Shown: positions 46,434 to 60,014, counted from the stretch's first letter. The stretch: 64,000 nt of DNA from Ahaetulla prasina (GCF_028640845.1 NC_080540.1:157378438-157442437), one strand, 5' to 3'. Translations and numbers: made by a program. Notes: generated from the letters alone by a model not told the origin.

Positions 46434-46512
46434 AATTAATTATTAACTATTAATTATTAACTATTAATTATTAATTAATTATTAATTATTAATTAATTAT
46501 TAATTAATTAAC
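46434..46512. repeat. (TTAATTA)n-like AT array
   Basis: About 80 bp of ttaattatta/ttaactatta units, self-complementary throughout and so cruciform-prone. In ADCY6 intron 2. Confidence 0.92.
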
Positions 46513-46838
46513 TATCTTTTAAAGGATGAGCAAGTGACCCCTTGGATGTTACACAAATGTACTGTTTCTAGATAACTCTGGCCTGGCAGATGAGCCTCGA
46601 AGGCAGGGAGTTGATGCCTAGAGGGTATGTGTGAATGTGTAAACACATAGGTAGCCATTCTAAACAATTTGTGCATCTAGCCCAGCATTGTTTATTCTAA
46701 TTGGCAATAGTCTTCTTGGGTTTTGAGGAGGAAGTCTTCCGCATTATTAGCTGGGCATGAAGGAAGGGACTTCTGCAAATGAAGGGCATGCCTTAAATAT
46801 ATCCTTCCCCACAGAAACATACTCACCTCCCTAGGAAG

Positions 46839-47174
46839 CAGGGGTGAAATCCAGCAGGTTCTGACAGGTTCTGGAGAACCGATAGTGGAAATTTTGAGCA
46901 GTTCAAAGAACCGGTAGTGAAAATTTTGAGTAGTTTGGAAAACTGGCAAATACCACCTCTGGCTGGCCCCAGAGTGCGGTGGGAATGGAGATTTTGCAAT
47001 ATCCTTCCCCCAAGAGTGGGGAGGGAATGGGGATTTTGCAGTATGCTTCCCCTGGAGTGGGGTGGGAATGGAGATTTTGCAGTATGCTTCCCCTGTCACG
47101 CCCACCAAGCCACACCACGCCCACCAAGCCACGCCCACGGAACCGGTAGTAAAAAAAATTGGATTTCACCACTG
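46839..47174 (+). mobile_element. hAT-type MITE, family A
   Basis: Starts CAGGGGTGAAATCCAG and ends GGATTTCACCACTG, with perfect 8-bp duplication CTAGGAAG (46831-46838 and 47175-47182). It contains an internal repetition of the 'gtggggtgggaatggagattttgcagta' unit. Confidence 0.87.
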
Positions 47175-47518
47175 CTAGGAAGCTATTGTATATGTCATTT
47201 TTCATCCTCTCTCCCTAAAAGTGTTGGGATCTTCCTGACACCCACTCTTCCCAGCAGAATCTTTGGTATCTTGGGCATCAACAGAGGGGCAGGGAGAGAA
47301 GTACAAAACCCCAATTGTGTTCTGGGAGGCCTTCCTCACACAAAGCTTTTAATTCATTCTTTAGGCTGGGTTGTGAGGGAGGATGGTTCTCTCGGAAGAC
47401 AGTAGGAACGTGAAAGCCAAGCTAGAAATTGCTGGTGGGGGGTGGGGGGGGTTTGGTCATAAAATACTTGGTTTTTCCTCTTGTGCCCAGTTTGTATGGG
47501 TCTTTCCCTTGCTTGCAG

Positions 47519-47668
47519 CTTGTTGCAAATGCTTTGATCTTCCTCTGTACCAACATCATTGGTATCTGCACCCACTATCCAGCTGAAGTGTCACAGCGCC
47601 AGGCCTTCCGGGAAACACGTGGCTACATCCAGGCTCGACTGCACTTACAACGTGAAAACCGTCAGCAG
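47519..47668 (+). CDS. ADCY6: ADCY6 coding exon 2 (residues 280-329)
   Basis: 150 bp, 50 codons, phase 0 at both ends. The acceptor is ...cttgcttgcag and the donor CAG|GTGGGG. It encodes membrane span 6 (about 280-295), the short THYPAE loop and the helical linker ([20 protein letters not shown], 310-329) into the catalytic domain. That linker is part of the coiled signalling helix known from membrane adenylate cyclase structures. Confidence 0.95.
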
Positions 47669-47856
47669 GTGGGGAGCTAATCAGAATTGAGGGTGGGCAG
47701 GATGGGGACTGGTGTGGGGAATGGGGAGTTAAGGGTTGGGAAAGCACAGCACGCACTATATCTTGAGTTCCTGCATGTTTTTGGTTAATATTGAGATGAT
47801 TTTGTTGCTCGGGGATGGGATGCCCCAACTCTGAGACCCTTTAACGGGGCCTACAG

Positions 47857-48258
47857 CAGGGGTCCCCAACCCTCTGGATCATGGCCCAATACTGTTTGAA
47901 ACCGGGCTGCGCGAGTGAGGGGCAAGCATGCATGCACGTGAAGCTCCACTTGTGCGAGTGATAGGCCCTTGCACTCAAGTGCGAAGCTCCACCTATGTAA
48001 GTGTGGAGGGCACTCATGCGCAAAGCTCCATTGGTGCTTCATATGCGAGCATCCTCCACTCACGCAAGTGTAGCTTTGCACGCGAGCACAAGCGCCCTCC
48101 ACTCAAGTACCCTCCGCTCACATATGAATTTCCATTTGCACAAGTGTGCATGGACGCACGCCGGTCCTCAATGGAGCTGTGAGTGCGGGCGTGCACCTGC
48201 TACTCACAAGCCCCCTGCGCCTTCTCCTACACCAAGGTGGAAAGGTTGGGGACCGCTG
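47857..48258. mobile_element. hAT-type element with CAGGGGTCCCCAACC ends
   Basis: Ends CAGGGGTCCCCAACCC and GGTTGGGGACCGCTG are inverted repeats. The flanks gcctacag and ctttatag match poorly, so the duplication has decayed. The interior is rich in 'tgcgcaagtg/cactcatgcg' alternation. In intron 3. Confidence 0.65.
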
Positions 48259-48728
48259 CTTTATAGAATTCGGTAGAAATTACAGTTAATTTCTCATATT
48301 TATACTGCATCCATTCTATGAATTCAAGGTCATAAAAAGTTTCTGGGTTCTTTTTTTGTTTGTTTGTTTTTTGTAAAATATACAAAGTACACTCTCCTCA
48401 GATGGAACTTTTCTTCCATCCCCTCCATTATTTTTGTTCAAATTAAGTGAGGAAGGGTCCTACTAAGCTTTTGATCATATAACTTTTGCTTGGTTTTTAT
48501 AGAGGCGTCAATGTATCATTCAGTATTGCGCTTCTTTTTAAATCAAGAGAATCCTGTTCCTAGGGACATGTGTAGGTAGATCAGTTCACTTTATTGTTTT
48601 TCTTGACCCTTACAGGTTGCAAACTATTTATTATATCCTCAGAGTCTTTCTCCTGCAACTGCAATTGGTAGATGTAAATGTAAAATGTAAAATTAGATGA
48701 CATTTACATCTTGTACTATAGTTTAAAC

Positions 48729-48850
48729 CAGGGGTGGGCTTCAAAAATTTTAGCAAGGGGTTCTCTGCCCGGTTGCTGGGTGGGCATGGCCATGGTGGGC
48801 GTGGCCTAGTCCACCTCCTGCACTGCGGCCCGGGGGGGGGGCTTTTTTCC
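48729..48850. mobile_element. hAT family A-like fragment
   Basis: Starts CAGGGGTGGGCTTCAAAA with 'gggcatggcc...gggcgtggcc' downstream; the other end is missing. In intron 3. Confidence 0.5.
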
Positions 48851-49637
<787 letters not shown>

Positions 49638-49836
49638 TAATATATGCTTTTGATATATGTGTCTGTGACTTTGAGTGACAGTTAACTAACATCATTCTGT
49701 TAGAAATTTGGAGATCCTAGCATAATTTCTTGGCAGATGAGGGTCAGTGGAGTTGGAGATGTTGGCTGAATTGCCTCATGAATATATGCAAAAAGGAGCC
49801 AAATGGCTTTTGGCTGTTTGTGGGTTTCTGTTCTAA

Positions 49837-50346
<510 letters not shown>

Positions 50347-50611
50347 TGAACTTAATGCTTTTAGATATGTTGGGCAGTAATCCTTATAAAGCTCAGTGAT
50401 AGAGCACTATGTGAGCAAGGACACCAGGATGCCTGCCCTCTGAGGAAAGGGACATTGTGTTGATAGCTGTACTGTAAGTCAATACGAATTGTATATTTTC
50501 ATCTCTTCCAAACTTCCTTTGTACCTACCTTGAAAGCAATACCAGTTCTGGGCCATAATGTTGATGTATAAACTTCATTAGAGTTTGACGTTTCTTTGAA
50601 GTAACTGGAAT

Positions 50612-50880
50612 CCCTCCCCTCCCTCTCCTCTCCTCTCCTCTCCTTCCCTCCCCTCTCCTCCCGTCCCCTCTTCTCCCCTCTCCCCTCCCCTCCTCCTCCT
50701 CTCATCTCCTCTCCTTCCCTCTCCTCCTCTCCTCCTCTCCTCCTCCCTCCCTCCCTCCTCCTCCTCCCTCTCTCCTCCTCCTCCTCCTCCTCCCTCTCAC
50801 CTCCCTCTCCTCCTCCTCCTCCTCTCCTCCTCCTCCTCTCCTCCCTCCTCCTCTCCTCCTCTCCTCCTCTCCTCTTCCTT
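50612..50880. repeat. Long polypyrimidine tract, (CTCCT)n-like
   Basis: About 270 bp of almost pure C/T on the + strand (pure purine on the other), in ADCY6 intron 5 about 165 bp before the next exon's acceptor. Mirror-symmetric runs make triplex (H-DNA) formation possible. The Glu/Arg-rich minus frame through it is an artefact. Confidence 0.95.
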
Positions 50881-51043
50881 AATGGGAACAAGTACAGGAT
50901 AAACTACAAATTCTCAGCTTACTTTTGAAATAACAGTTGTTAGCTAGCTAATGTGATCGATCTGTGTATGGCAGGTGAGATGACTGGAGCATTACAGTTA
51001 GCATTGATGGCTTTTCTGAATCTCCCTCCTTTTCTTTTTTTAG

Positions 51044-51172
<129 letters not shown>

Positions 51173-51392
51173 TGAGTGCGCGAGGGATACTTGCTCGTGT
51201 TGGGAAGGGTGGACGTAGTCATTGGTGAACTTAATGATTTACAGAGTTCCCATTTTCCAGAATGGTAGCTGCGTTAGCCTGCTGAAGCAAAATAGCAGAG
51301 AGCTTTGTGGTACCTTAGAGACTGTTTAGTTTTTGTAAGGTAAAGGTATAAAGGCTCTGGTGCCTCAGAACAAAGACTAGTTGGCTCCACAG

Positions 51393-51656
51393 CAGTGGTG
51401 AAATCCAATTTTTTTTTACTACCGGTTCTGTGGGCGTGGCTTGGTGGACGTGGCATGGCTTGGTGGGCATGGCAGGGGAAAGATACTGCAAAATCCCCAT
51501 TCCCACCCCACTCCAGGAGGAAGGATACTGCAAAATCCCCATTCCCTCCCCACTCTGGGGCAGCCAGAAGTGGTATTTGAGTAGTTCTCCGAACTACTCA
51601 AAATTTCTGCTACCGATTCTCCAGAATCTGTCAGAACCTACTGGATTTCACCCCTG
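51393..51656 (-). mobile_element. hAT-type MITE, family A
   Basis: Ends CAGTGGTGAAATCC and GGATTTCACCCCTG, with perfect 8-bp duplication CTCCACAG (51385-51392 and 51657-51664). In intron 6, 221 bp after the exon. Confidence 0.87.
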
Positions 51657-52020
51657 CTCCACAGCCATCCATGGGTAACCACAAGTTTCTGGGAAAGACA
51701 GCAGTGTGCTATAGGACACATCCACCATACCGTTTCCACGCAATGGGTATTCAGAGGAGTACCTGAAGTTAATAAAGTGGCCATTGACAGTTTCATTCCC
51801 CACTTCTTCAGATGCCATGGAATACTATCTTCCGTTGGCAGGTGGTTCTATGTTCACCTGCAGTGCAAAAGGAATTAGAAGTGGGATCATATGGCATATG
51901 TTTTATGAGTTATTATCTACCAGAGTAACAAAAAAAAATCACACTATTGCGGTATTGTAATTGTCACAGATCACAGTATTTTAAATCCACTACTGCAGTC
52001 AGCTCCTCTACATTGATATA

Positions 52021-52643
52021 CAGGTAGTCCTCATTTAACAACCGCTCTTTCAGAGACTGTTGCAAGCTACAACGGTGCTGAACAATAGATGCAGTCTTTG
52101 ACGTTCCAGCCATCTTAGAACCTCTGCAGTCATGTAATTATGATCTAGAGTAGACATTTGGCAACCAGTTAACACTTAACGATAGCTGCAGCTTCCCATG
52201 GTCACGCGATGGCCATTTGCAACTTTCCCTCCGGCTTCCCAACAAGCAAACTCAATGGGGAAGCTAGTAGGAGAGGTTATGGGTCTCTCCGGTACGCTGC
52301 TTGCACACTTCTCTGCGGCAGCCACACTGGGCCCCATCGTGCCACACCTTGCAGGCCGCCAATGCACCCTCTCCAACTGGTAGCAGCCAGTCCCGCCACG
52401 CTTGTGTCACACCTCATGAACCACTCACACATCCTTCCCTGCCCAAAAGCAACCACCCCTGGTTTCATCACGCTCTCACTTTGCCTTGTGCCGCGCCTTA
52501 CCTATCTGCTGACCTGTTTGCAAGCTGCCTGGGGACTCGCCTGACAATCCACTTAACGACGGCAAACAGGGACTGCCATCACTAAGCGAGATATCACACT
52601 TTACAGTCACATTGCTTATCCTTGTTTAACTAAGGACTACCTG
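52021..52643. mobile_element. Longer Tigger-type element with unique middle
   Basis: TA|CAGGTAGTCCTCATTTAAC at left and GTTTAACTAAGGACTACCTG|TA at right. At 623 bp it is about 230 bp longer than its sisters. The middle (about 52260-52520) is GC-rich and absent from the other copies. Confidence 0.7.
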
Positions 52644-52714
52644 TACATCTTATTCAACTAATTCAAAGCACCCTTGCATGTGATTCATTGATTCTTGTCT
52701 TTGGAAGTTCAATA

Positions 52715-53800
52715 AAGGGTGAGATCATCAGTGGCTTCGGTGTGAGGTACCAGCTGTACGCTGATGACACCCAGCTGTACTTTTCCACACCGGGCCACCC
52801 CAATGAAGCCATCGAAGTGCTGTCCCGGTGTTTGGAAGCCGTACGGGTCTGGATGGGGAGGAACAGGCCCAAGCCCAATCCCTCCAAGACGGAGTGGCTG
52901 TGGATGCCGGCATCCCGGTACAGTCAGCTGAGTCCGCGGCTGACTGTCGGGAGCGAGTCATTGGCCCCGATGGAGAGGGTGCGCAACTTGGGCGTTCTCC
53001 TGGATGAACGGCTGTCTTTTGAAGACCATTTGACGGCCGTCTCCAGGAGAGCTTTCCACCAGGTCCGCCTGGTGCGCCAATTGCGCCCCTTTCTAGACCG
53101 GGATGCCTTGTGCACAGTCACTCACGCCCTTGTGACGTCTCGTCTGGACTACTGCAATGCTCTCTACATGGGGCTCCCCTTGAGGGGCATCCGGAGGCTA
53201 CAGTTAGTCCAGAATGCAGCTGCGCGGGTGATAGAGGGAGCCCCTCGTGGCTCCCGAGTGACACCTATCCTGCGCCGGCTGCACTGGCTACCTGTGGCCT
53301 TCCGGGTGCGCTTCAAGGTGTTGGTGAATGTCTTTAAAGCGCTCCATGGCATAGGGCCGGGATACTTACGGGACCGCCTGCTGCTACCGAATACCTCTCA
53401 CCGACCCGTGCGCTCTCACAGAGAGGGGCTCCTCAGGGTGCCATCGGCGCGACAGTGTCGTCTGGCGACACCCAGGGGAAGGGCCTTCTCTGTGGGGGCT
53501 CCCGCCCTCTGGAACGAACTCCCCCCAGGACTTCGTCAACTTCCGGACCTCCGAACCTTTCGCCGCGAGCTTAAAACCTACTTATTCATCTGCGCTGGAC
53601 TGGGTTAGGGTTTTAATGGGTTTTAATGGGTTTTAGTTCTAAATTTTAATTCTGGCCAATTTTAATAAGTTTTTTAACTGTATTTTAATTTGTATTTATA
53701 GTATTGTATTTTTACTTGGCTGTGAACCGCCCTGAGTCCTTCGGGAGGAGGGCGGTATACAAATTTAAATAATAAATAAATAATAAATAATATGATGTGT
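52715..53800 (+). mobile_element. L2-like LINE, 5'-truncated, intact RT C-terminus
   Basis: A continuous frame (to 53608, about 298 codons from 52715) encodes the RT from just before the catalytic LYADDTQLYF box, through SRLDYCNAL and LHWLPV, to the C-terminal WNELPPGLRQL. It has no stop or frameshift, so this is a young copy. The 3' UTR has the hairpin accgccctgagtccttcggg...agggcgg and an (AATAAAT)n tail. It lies in ADCY6 intron 6 in the sense orientation. Confidence 0.87.
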
Positions 53801-55665
53801 TCCTTTTTGAGTTGCTGCAGCCTCTTTATTGTGGCTGCTGCTCAAGATGATGATGCAGTTGGCCCATTTGAGACATGATAGTAAAAACTGGCCATTTTTC
53901 TTGTGCAAAAGGCAGGAAGACCAGGCCTCCTCCTCTCCTTGCTTGGACATATAAATGCAAATTTGTTATCTTCAGAGATAACAAATTTGGGACAAGAGGG
54001 CCTTTGACCACCTTCTAGTGATTTTAATCAAGACTGTTGCTTCCTAGCTACTACTAGCAGTTGGGAATAGTATTCTTGAATCTCCTCCTGCTAACTACTC
54101 AGTGAAGAAAATGGGCTGAAAGGTATCTGTGCACAGGAGCATGAGTGGGATGAGATCAGAAAAAAATAACTTCCTCTTTTTAGTGAATTACCCCTTGTTT
54201 TTTCCAGACTTCAACTCTCCTTGATCTTCACCAGTTTTGTTTGAAAGAAACCTGATTAACTCATGACAGGAGATAATTAATCTAACATGAAAATCAAAGC
54301 CCTTGGTTTCCTCTTTGTAGGGAAAAAAAAAAGTGGATGGGACTTGGAAACCTGAAGTTCTCTTCGTGGATTATTTCTGTCATCATAAAACCCAACTTAG
54401 CCTACTTTTTAAATCAGCTTATCCTGCATACAATATGCTAATCATAATTATCTTTCTTGTATCTAAATTTGACCTGCAATGTACAGTATGTGATTCAAAG
54501 AACCTAAAACCACCCAGGTGTCTCTTTCTCACAGGACCAGAAAATATATTTCATAATGCAGAAAATCACATCCTTTTGTTTTCCATCATTTCTACAGATT
54601 TCCCAAAACTTACTCCCAAAACTCCTTTACCTATGCATTTTTAGTAACCAACAAAGAGCCCCTGGGCTCTTACCTTATATTTATTTTGAACTGCTTTGGT
54701 AGTTTTGGGTATTCAACTGTGGGAAGATCTAAAATTTTTCCAAAGAAAGCCAAAATATTAAGTGACACCTCATTAAATCAAATGGGTTGCTTAACCATGA
54801 TTAACTGGACAAATCACAATAGGTTGCATTGATACAACATAAGCAGCCGAAACCAAACACCACAACATGCTATGGCTTAGGAAGGTAACTGAGCCAGCTG
54901 CCAAGTCCTATACCTTACACAAATTTCTACTTTCTTTCCCATAGTTTTTATTATTGCTTTAGCTGGCGGTAGAATAAGAAAAGATGCTGCCTCCATGTGG
55001 ATCACAAAAAGTCCTATTGAGAACATCCCTGTCCATTAGCCCTCCTCCAGCTGCTGAAGTTTTACTGGGCAATGTCTATGCTTTTTCAAAATTATCTTTA
55101 TAAGCCACATGGCCTAGAAGCTTCCTCTCTATAAAAATATGAAAACTAAAGTCTTTTAAGGATATGGGTTTTTTTGGGGGTTTCCCTAGCAAATTCCTTA
55201 TCAAGACTTGCATTTGCTTGGTGAAACTTGGAGAAGCGCAACACTCCTGCTTTTGTCGGGTTAGCTGCTTTATTCACCTGAAGGACAGGCATAATAATGG
55301 GGAGGGGGATGAAACCCAAGGGGATGTTGGTAGACAGCAGTAAGGCTGGAGTTCCCTTAAGCAACCAAGATTGGGTGCATTGGCTTTTGGAGGTAAACAG
55401 ATGCATGCTATTCAATGCTTCTAGCATTGGCTGGCAGTACTTTGCCCTAACATCTCAATTCACAATTGACTGTGTTCCTACATAAACATTTCACTTGAAC
55501 CATGAATGTTTCGCTTGAACTCAGCCCTTAAAATTTATAAACTGAAATTTACAACTTAGCATGACATGTGAACTTTGCCAGTTGTGTATATTCAGCAAAC
55601 AGTGATAAAATCCAGCACAGTTCTTAGTAAGTGAGTGAGGCTAGCCAGTGTGTTTGTGTGCTGCA
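53801..55665. other. Intron 6 stretch, no gene recognised
   Basis: AT-rich unique-looking DNA. No exon or named repeat. Confidence 0.5.
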
Positions 55666-56012
55666 CAGATAGTCCTCGACTTATAGCAGTTCATTTAGTG
55701 ACCATTTAACGATACAACGGCACTGAAAAAAGTGACTTATGACCATTTTTCACACTTAATGACTGTTGCAGCAATCCCATGGTCACATGATCAAAATTGA
55801 GAGGCTTGGCAACTGGTTCATATTTATGATGGTTGCAGTATCCTGGGGGTGGTGGTCATGTGATCATCTTTTGCGACCTTCTGACAAGCAGAGTCAATGG
55901 GGAAGCCGTATTCACTTAACAATCATGTTACTAATTTAACAACTGCAGTGATTCACTTAACAAATGTGTCAAGATAGCTTGTAACATGTGGTTGTAAGTC
56001 GAGGATTACCTG
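55666..56012 (+). mobile_element. Tigger-type MITE
   Basis: CAGATAGTCCTCGACTTATAGC at left, 'gttgtaagtcgaggattacctgta' at right. Full-length copy in intron 6. Confidence 0.75.
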
Positions 56013-57002
56013 TATTGCACATTTCAGATTTATAATAGGAAAATTTAAAACCGCATTCTGATTTACTATGATTTTGAGGAAAACAAATAATTAAAACACA
56101 TGTAAAATATTTATTTAAGATTCAGATATTAATAAAAAGAAATGAATACAATTAATAAAGTCCTTGTATGTAGGTTCCCTGTGTACTGTAGTTATTAATC
56201 TTTTTTTCCTATTCCTGTAGTTCTTTTCTCCCAACTTGTAAATCTTGTTTTCTTTCTTACTATCTATTAATCGTGTCTTTCCTGAAATAATTCCATGGTT
56301 TTGAAACCAGGACATCATGTTATACTATACATGATTTCGGAACAAACTTGGAAATAGTTTGAAGCAGGGTCTACTTACCTAAGCTTGTATTAAGCAGGAA
56401 TTCTTTATAATGTATCTGCTGTAAAGAGAGACTGTTTCAGGCTCTGTGAAATGCATTCTCCTATTAGATACAGGCAGCCCAAGCATTCTTCTCACTACAG
56501 GGTGAGTTCCGATTTCTTAATGTCCTATATGGATTCCCAGATTCTCTGCTATAGCTGAATCATGTCTCTAAGGCCGCAACATTTTCCTAGCCAAGCAGCT
56601 AATTTCGTTTCCAGTCCTTTCACATTTTATTTCTTTTTCCAAGAGGTTTAGTCACTGAACATAGTCAATGCCTTGTGGATAATCGTCAAGGTAATAGAAG
56701 CAATAGCTGTTTGTGGTTTTTTTAATGCACTGGCAAATTCATGTCCAGAGGTCTTGCAGATTTCCAAATATTTTCCTCTGAAATATTACCTTTAGCTTTT
56801 ATATAGCCGATTGGATGATAGATTATCTTTAAAATTAACATTAACAACAGCAGCATAGAAATGAGCAAAATCTTGTCCTCAGAGCAACCCCATTTTGTCC
56901 AAACATTTATCTGTAAGACTGTGTGGTGACTTGGAAAAATAGTAGCTCCACTTTTGTGGCAAGCTATTATGCATATGATAACAGCAGTACATAGTACATT
57001 CA
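56013..57002. other. Intron 6 stretch, no gene recognised
   Basis: AT-rich, nothing recognised. Confidence 0.45.
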
Positions 57003-57110
57003 TCTCTCTCTCGCTCGTTCGCTCGCTCGTTCACTCCACTTCCTTCCCTCCCTCCTCCCCCCCCTCTCTCTCACACACACACAGGGAAAGGGAGAGGGAG
57101 GGAGAAAACA
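57003..57110. repeat. Low-complexity CT/CA/GA tract
   Basis: (ctct)n, then cgctcgttcgctcg, pyrimidine-rich sequence, (ca)n and (ggga)n. Directly precedes a foldback MITE. Confidence 0.85.
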
Positions 57111-57155
57111 CAAATAAAACACTTTGGACCAGACAGTCGGTCATACCTCATAGGA

Positions 57156-57262
57156 CAGGGGTCTCCAACCTTGGTCCCTTTAAGACTTGTGGTCTTCAAC
57201 TCCCAGAGTTTCTGGGAGTTGAAGTCCACAAGTCTTAAAGTAGCCAAGGTTGGAGACCCCTG
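57156..57262. mobile_element. Palindromic foldback hAT MITE, copy 7
   Basis: 107-bp palindrome (CAGGGGTCTCCAACC...GGTTGGAGACCCCTG) with perfect 8-bp duplication TCATAGGA (57148-57155 and 57263-57270). In intron 6, about 430 bp before exon 6. Confidence 0.9.
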
Positions 57263-57667
57263 TCATAGGATATCTATCAGAATATTGTTTTGCTCATATT
57301 GATCTGTATATTTTGAACTTCCTTTCCTGGCCCACCGTTCTAGATTGATATGATTATCTTATCCGGTCTTAGGCATTTTTTTTTTCACAGCAACCTTTTT
57401 CTTAATCCTATTGAATTATTATTTCTGGTTCTAGTTTGCAGGTTTTAAGTCTTTGTGTTCCAGCAACTCTTTCAAACTGCTTGCTCAGTTCCTGCAGCCA
57501 TTTTAGGGTCGAGATTTGTTGTTTTGTCCTTGCTAAAGTAGTGCAGACATATTAGCTCACCTCTCCCTACCGAGAAGAGAGATTCTTTCTCCTTTGTTTG
57601 AGTGATTCGATTGAGTGAAGATATCTTTGTGCCAGAATTTGTGTGCAAATAGAGAGACCTGCTCTGA

Positions 57668-57853
<186 letters not shown>

Positions 57854-58210
57854 TGAGTTGAGTCCTTCAGCGTTCAAGCGAAACAACTGTGAATGCTAAT
57901 AGAAAGGGCCGTAGTTCCATTAAAATAGGAGATAGAGATTTTTTTCTTCTAATGGCCCATGTTCCTTTGAAGAAAATTGGTTTGGAAATGGGAAAGTCAT
58001 GCTAGTATAGGGTGTGACCCCATTTTTTTCTATTGTTCTCTTTTTACCTCTTATTCTTTATCTCTTACATACATAGATTTAAAATCACTCTGTTCCATTC
58101 TTTGTTTATTACCTAAACATGTGGAATTAATCTATCTGTTGGAGAAGAGTAGAAAAAAAACTTTAGAGCTTCGTTGGGCTCCAGCTTCACACTGTTCCGA
58201 AGCTTCTGGG

Positions 58211-58712
58211 CATGGGTGAAATGGAAAATTTGTTACTTCCAGTTCTGTGGGCGTGGCTTGGTGTGTGTGTGGGGTAATATGACTGGGTGGGCGTGGCCAA
58301 CTTTAAAAAAAAAAACTTTTAACAGCATTTTTTCTACAACTTCTTTCGCTGAAGAGGTTGTAAAAAAATGTTTTTAAAAGCCTCTGATGATCAGGCAACT
58401 CAGCTGGGATTGCCAGAGTAGCCTTTTAAAAGCATTTTTTTACAATCTCTTCGGCCGAAGAGGTTGTAGAAAAAAATGCTTTTAAATGGTTCTGATGATC
58501 AGTGGCTTTTTTTTTTTACTTTTAAAAGCATTTTTTCAGCCAAAGAAAAAATGCTTTTAAAAGTAAAAAAAAAAAAACAACCTCTGATGGTCGCGCAGCT
58601 CAGCTGGGCATGGGGGGGTTGCAGGAATTTTTGCTACCGGTTCTCCGAACCACCCGCTGCCATCGCTACCGGGTCGGGCGATCCGGTCCGAACCGGGAGC
58701 ATTTCACCCCTG
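58211..58712. mobile_element. Long hAT-type element with hairpin modules
   Basis: The 502-bp unit has CATGGGTGAAATGG and CATTTCACCCCTG ends and a perfect 8-bp duplication CTTCTGGG (58203-58210 and 58713-58720). The interior repeats the 'ttttaaaagcatttttt' plus 'cttcggccgaagaggttg' stem modules several times. Relative of 7823-8227, in intron 7. Confidence 0.83.
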
Positions 58713-58720
58713 CTTCTGGG

Positions 58721-59508
58721 ACAAGACCAAGTCTTCACAGCTTTTCAGAAAGCCAGGAGGATAAGGGCTTGCTGGATCTCAGGGGGAAGGGGTTTCCCTA
58801 CGGCAGGGACCATTACCAAGACAGTTCACTGTTTCAGTCCTATAAGGAAGGAAGGGACATGGAGTGTGGCCCCCCAGACCTTGTGGAATGAGCATATTGG
58901 AAGACACATTCTTATCAGTGGAAAACTGGCTCACTACACACTGATTGCATGCAAAAAAGAATGGCAGTTGGATATTTGGGACAGTTAAGCTAGACAGACA
59001 GACGGCTTGGCTGCTCCACAGGGATGCTAACATGGGAATATAAAAGCACAGTGCTGTTATGTGAGTGGGATCAAAATTCTCATGTGGAAATGCCAAAAAT
59101 TTTCCATGTGATTTACTGATCTAAATGAAGTAATATATTACCTCCACGCTGGCTCTACTCACAGTTCCTTATGAGCATTATTATACCATATTTTCATACC
59201 AAGTTCATTGGACTTTCCTCCAAATCTTCTTCAGCAAGATTTCTGACTTTTTACCGTCTTCCCCACAGTATTTTACCTGCATTCCTGCAGCAAACTGCCT
59301 CTTATATTACTTATCCTTATTTTTATTGGTCAATTCTGCTCTTTTACTCAGAGCTGCTGAGGAAGGGCCATATTGCTTCCTTGTGGAGAGAGTAGCCTCT
59401 TCCACTCTTAAGCGAGATTATAAAAAGTCTAATGAGGGGGTACCCCTGAGAGTGGGAGCAGTGGGTTCCAGCGCTTGCCTTGGTTGAATGACAACATTTC
59501 TGCGATAG
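58721..59508. other. End of ADCY6 intron 7, nothing recognised
   Basis: Unique-looking sequence up to the acceptor tgcgatag at 59501-59508, which has a weak pyrimidine tract. Confidence 0.45.
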
Positions 59509-59650
59509 GCGGATCCACATTACCCAGGCAACTCTGCAGTACCTGAATGAGGACTATGAAGTAGAGCCAGGGCACGGAGGTGAGCGCAATGCTTACCTGA
59601 AGGAGCATAACATTGAGACCTTCTTCATTGTGGGCTGCAGCCAGAAACGG
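59509..59650 (+). CDS. ADCY6: ADCY6 coding exon 7 (residues 503-550): end of C1a
   Basis: 142 bp; acceptor ...acatttctgcgatag is weak, donor CGG|GTAAGT strong. It encodes [39 protein letters not shown] and VGCSQKR, the C-terminal strands of C1a. Phase 0 at its end. Confidence 0.95.
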
Positions 59651-59870
59651 GTAAGTTCTGGGAGTGGGGCGGAGGGACATGACTGAAATTTGCTTGCGGG
59701 CAGGAAGTGAGAACAGATCACCATAATCCGAGAGACAAATGTTCTGGTCCCTAAACAGAGTCTATGGAACAAGACATTTCTGCTCTAGGGAGTAATGCCT
59801 TAAAACACCTGCTTCCATTTGTTGTTCTTTCTGTTTTTGTACCTCCATATTCCTCACTTCCTGCCAATAG

Positions 59871-59999
59871 AAAGAAGAGAAAGCAATATTAGCCAAGCTG
59901 CAGCGAGCTCAGGCAAATTCCACTGAAGGTCTGGTGCCCCGTTGGGTCCCCGAGCGCTCCTTTCCACGGAACAAGGACTCTAAGGCGTTACGACAGATG
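59871..59999 (+). CDS. ADCY6: ADCY6 coding exon 8 (residues 551-593): C1b start
   Basis: 129 bp, 43 codons, after a 220-bp intron with acceptor ...cttcctgccaatag. Donor ATG|GTAAGT. It encodes [20 protein letters not shown] and [11 protein letters not shown]...DSKALRQM, the beginning of the regulatory C1b segment. The next exon is not in the window; the rest is intron 9. Confidence 0.94.
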
Positions 60000-60014
60000 G
60001 TAAGTCTTGGGTTT

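Noticed and set aside
50499..50891. Glu/Arg-rich minus-strand frame of 130 codons
   Set aside because: It is a translation of the polypyrimidine simple repeat.
51254..51336. Ancient repeat-like 'gtagctgcgttagcctgctg...taccttagagac' segment
   Set aside because: It resembles a dispersed reptile repeat, but I could not name the family or place ends.
52688..53608. 306-codon + frame as an ADCY6-associated or nested gene
   Set aside because: It is L2-like RT with LINE 3' hairpin tail; a second copy is at 44165-44700.
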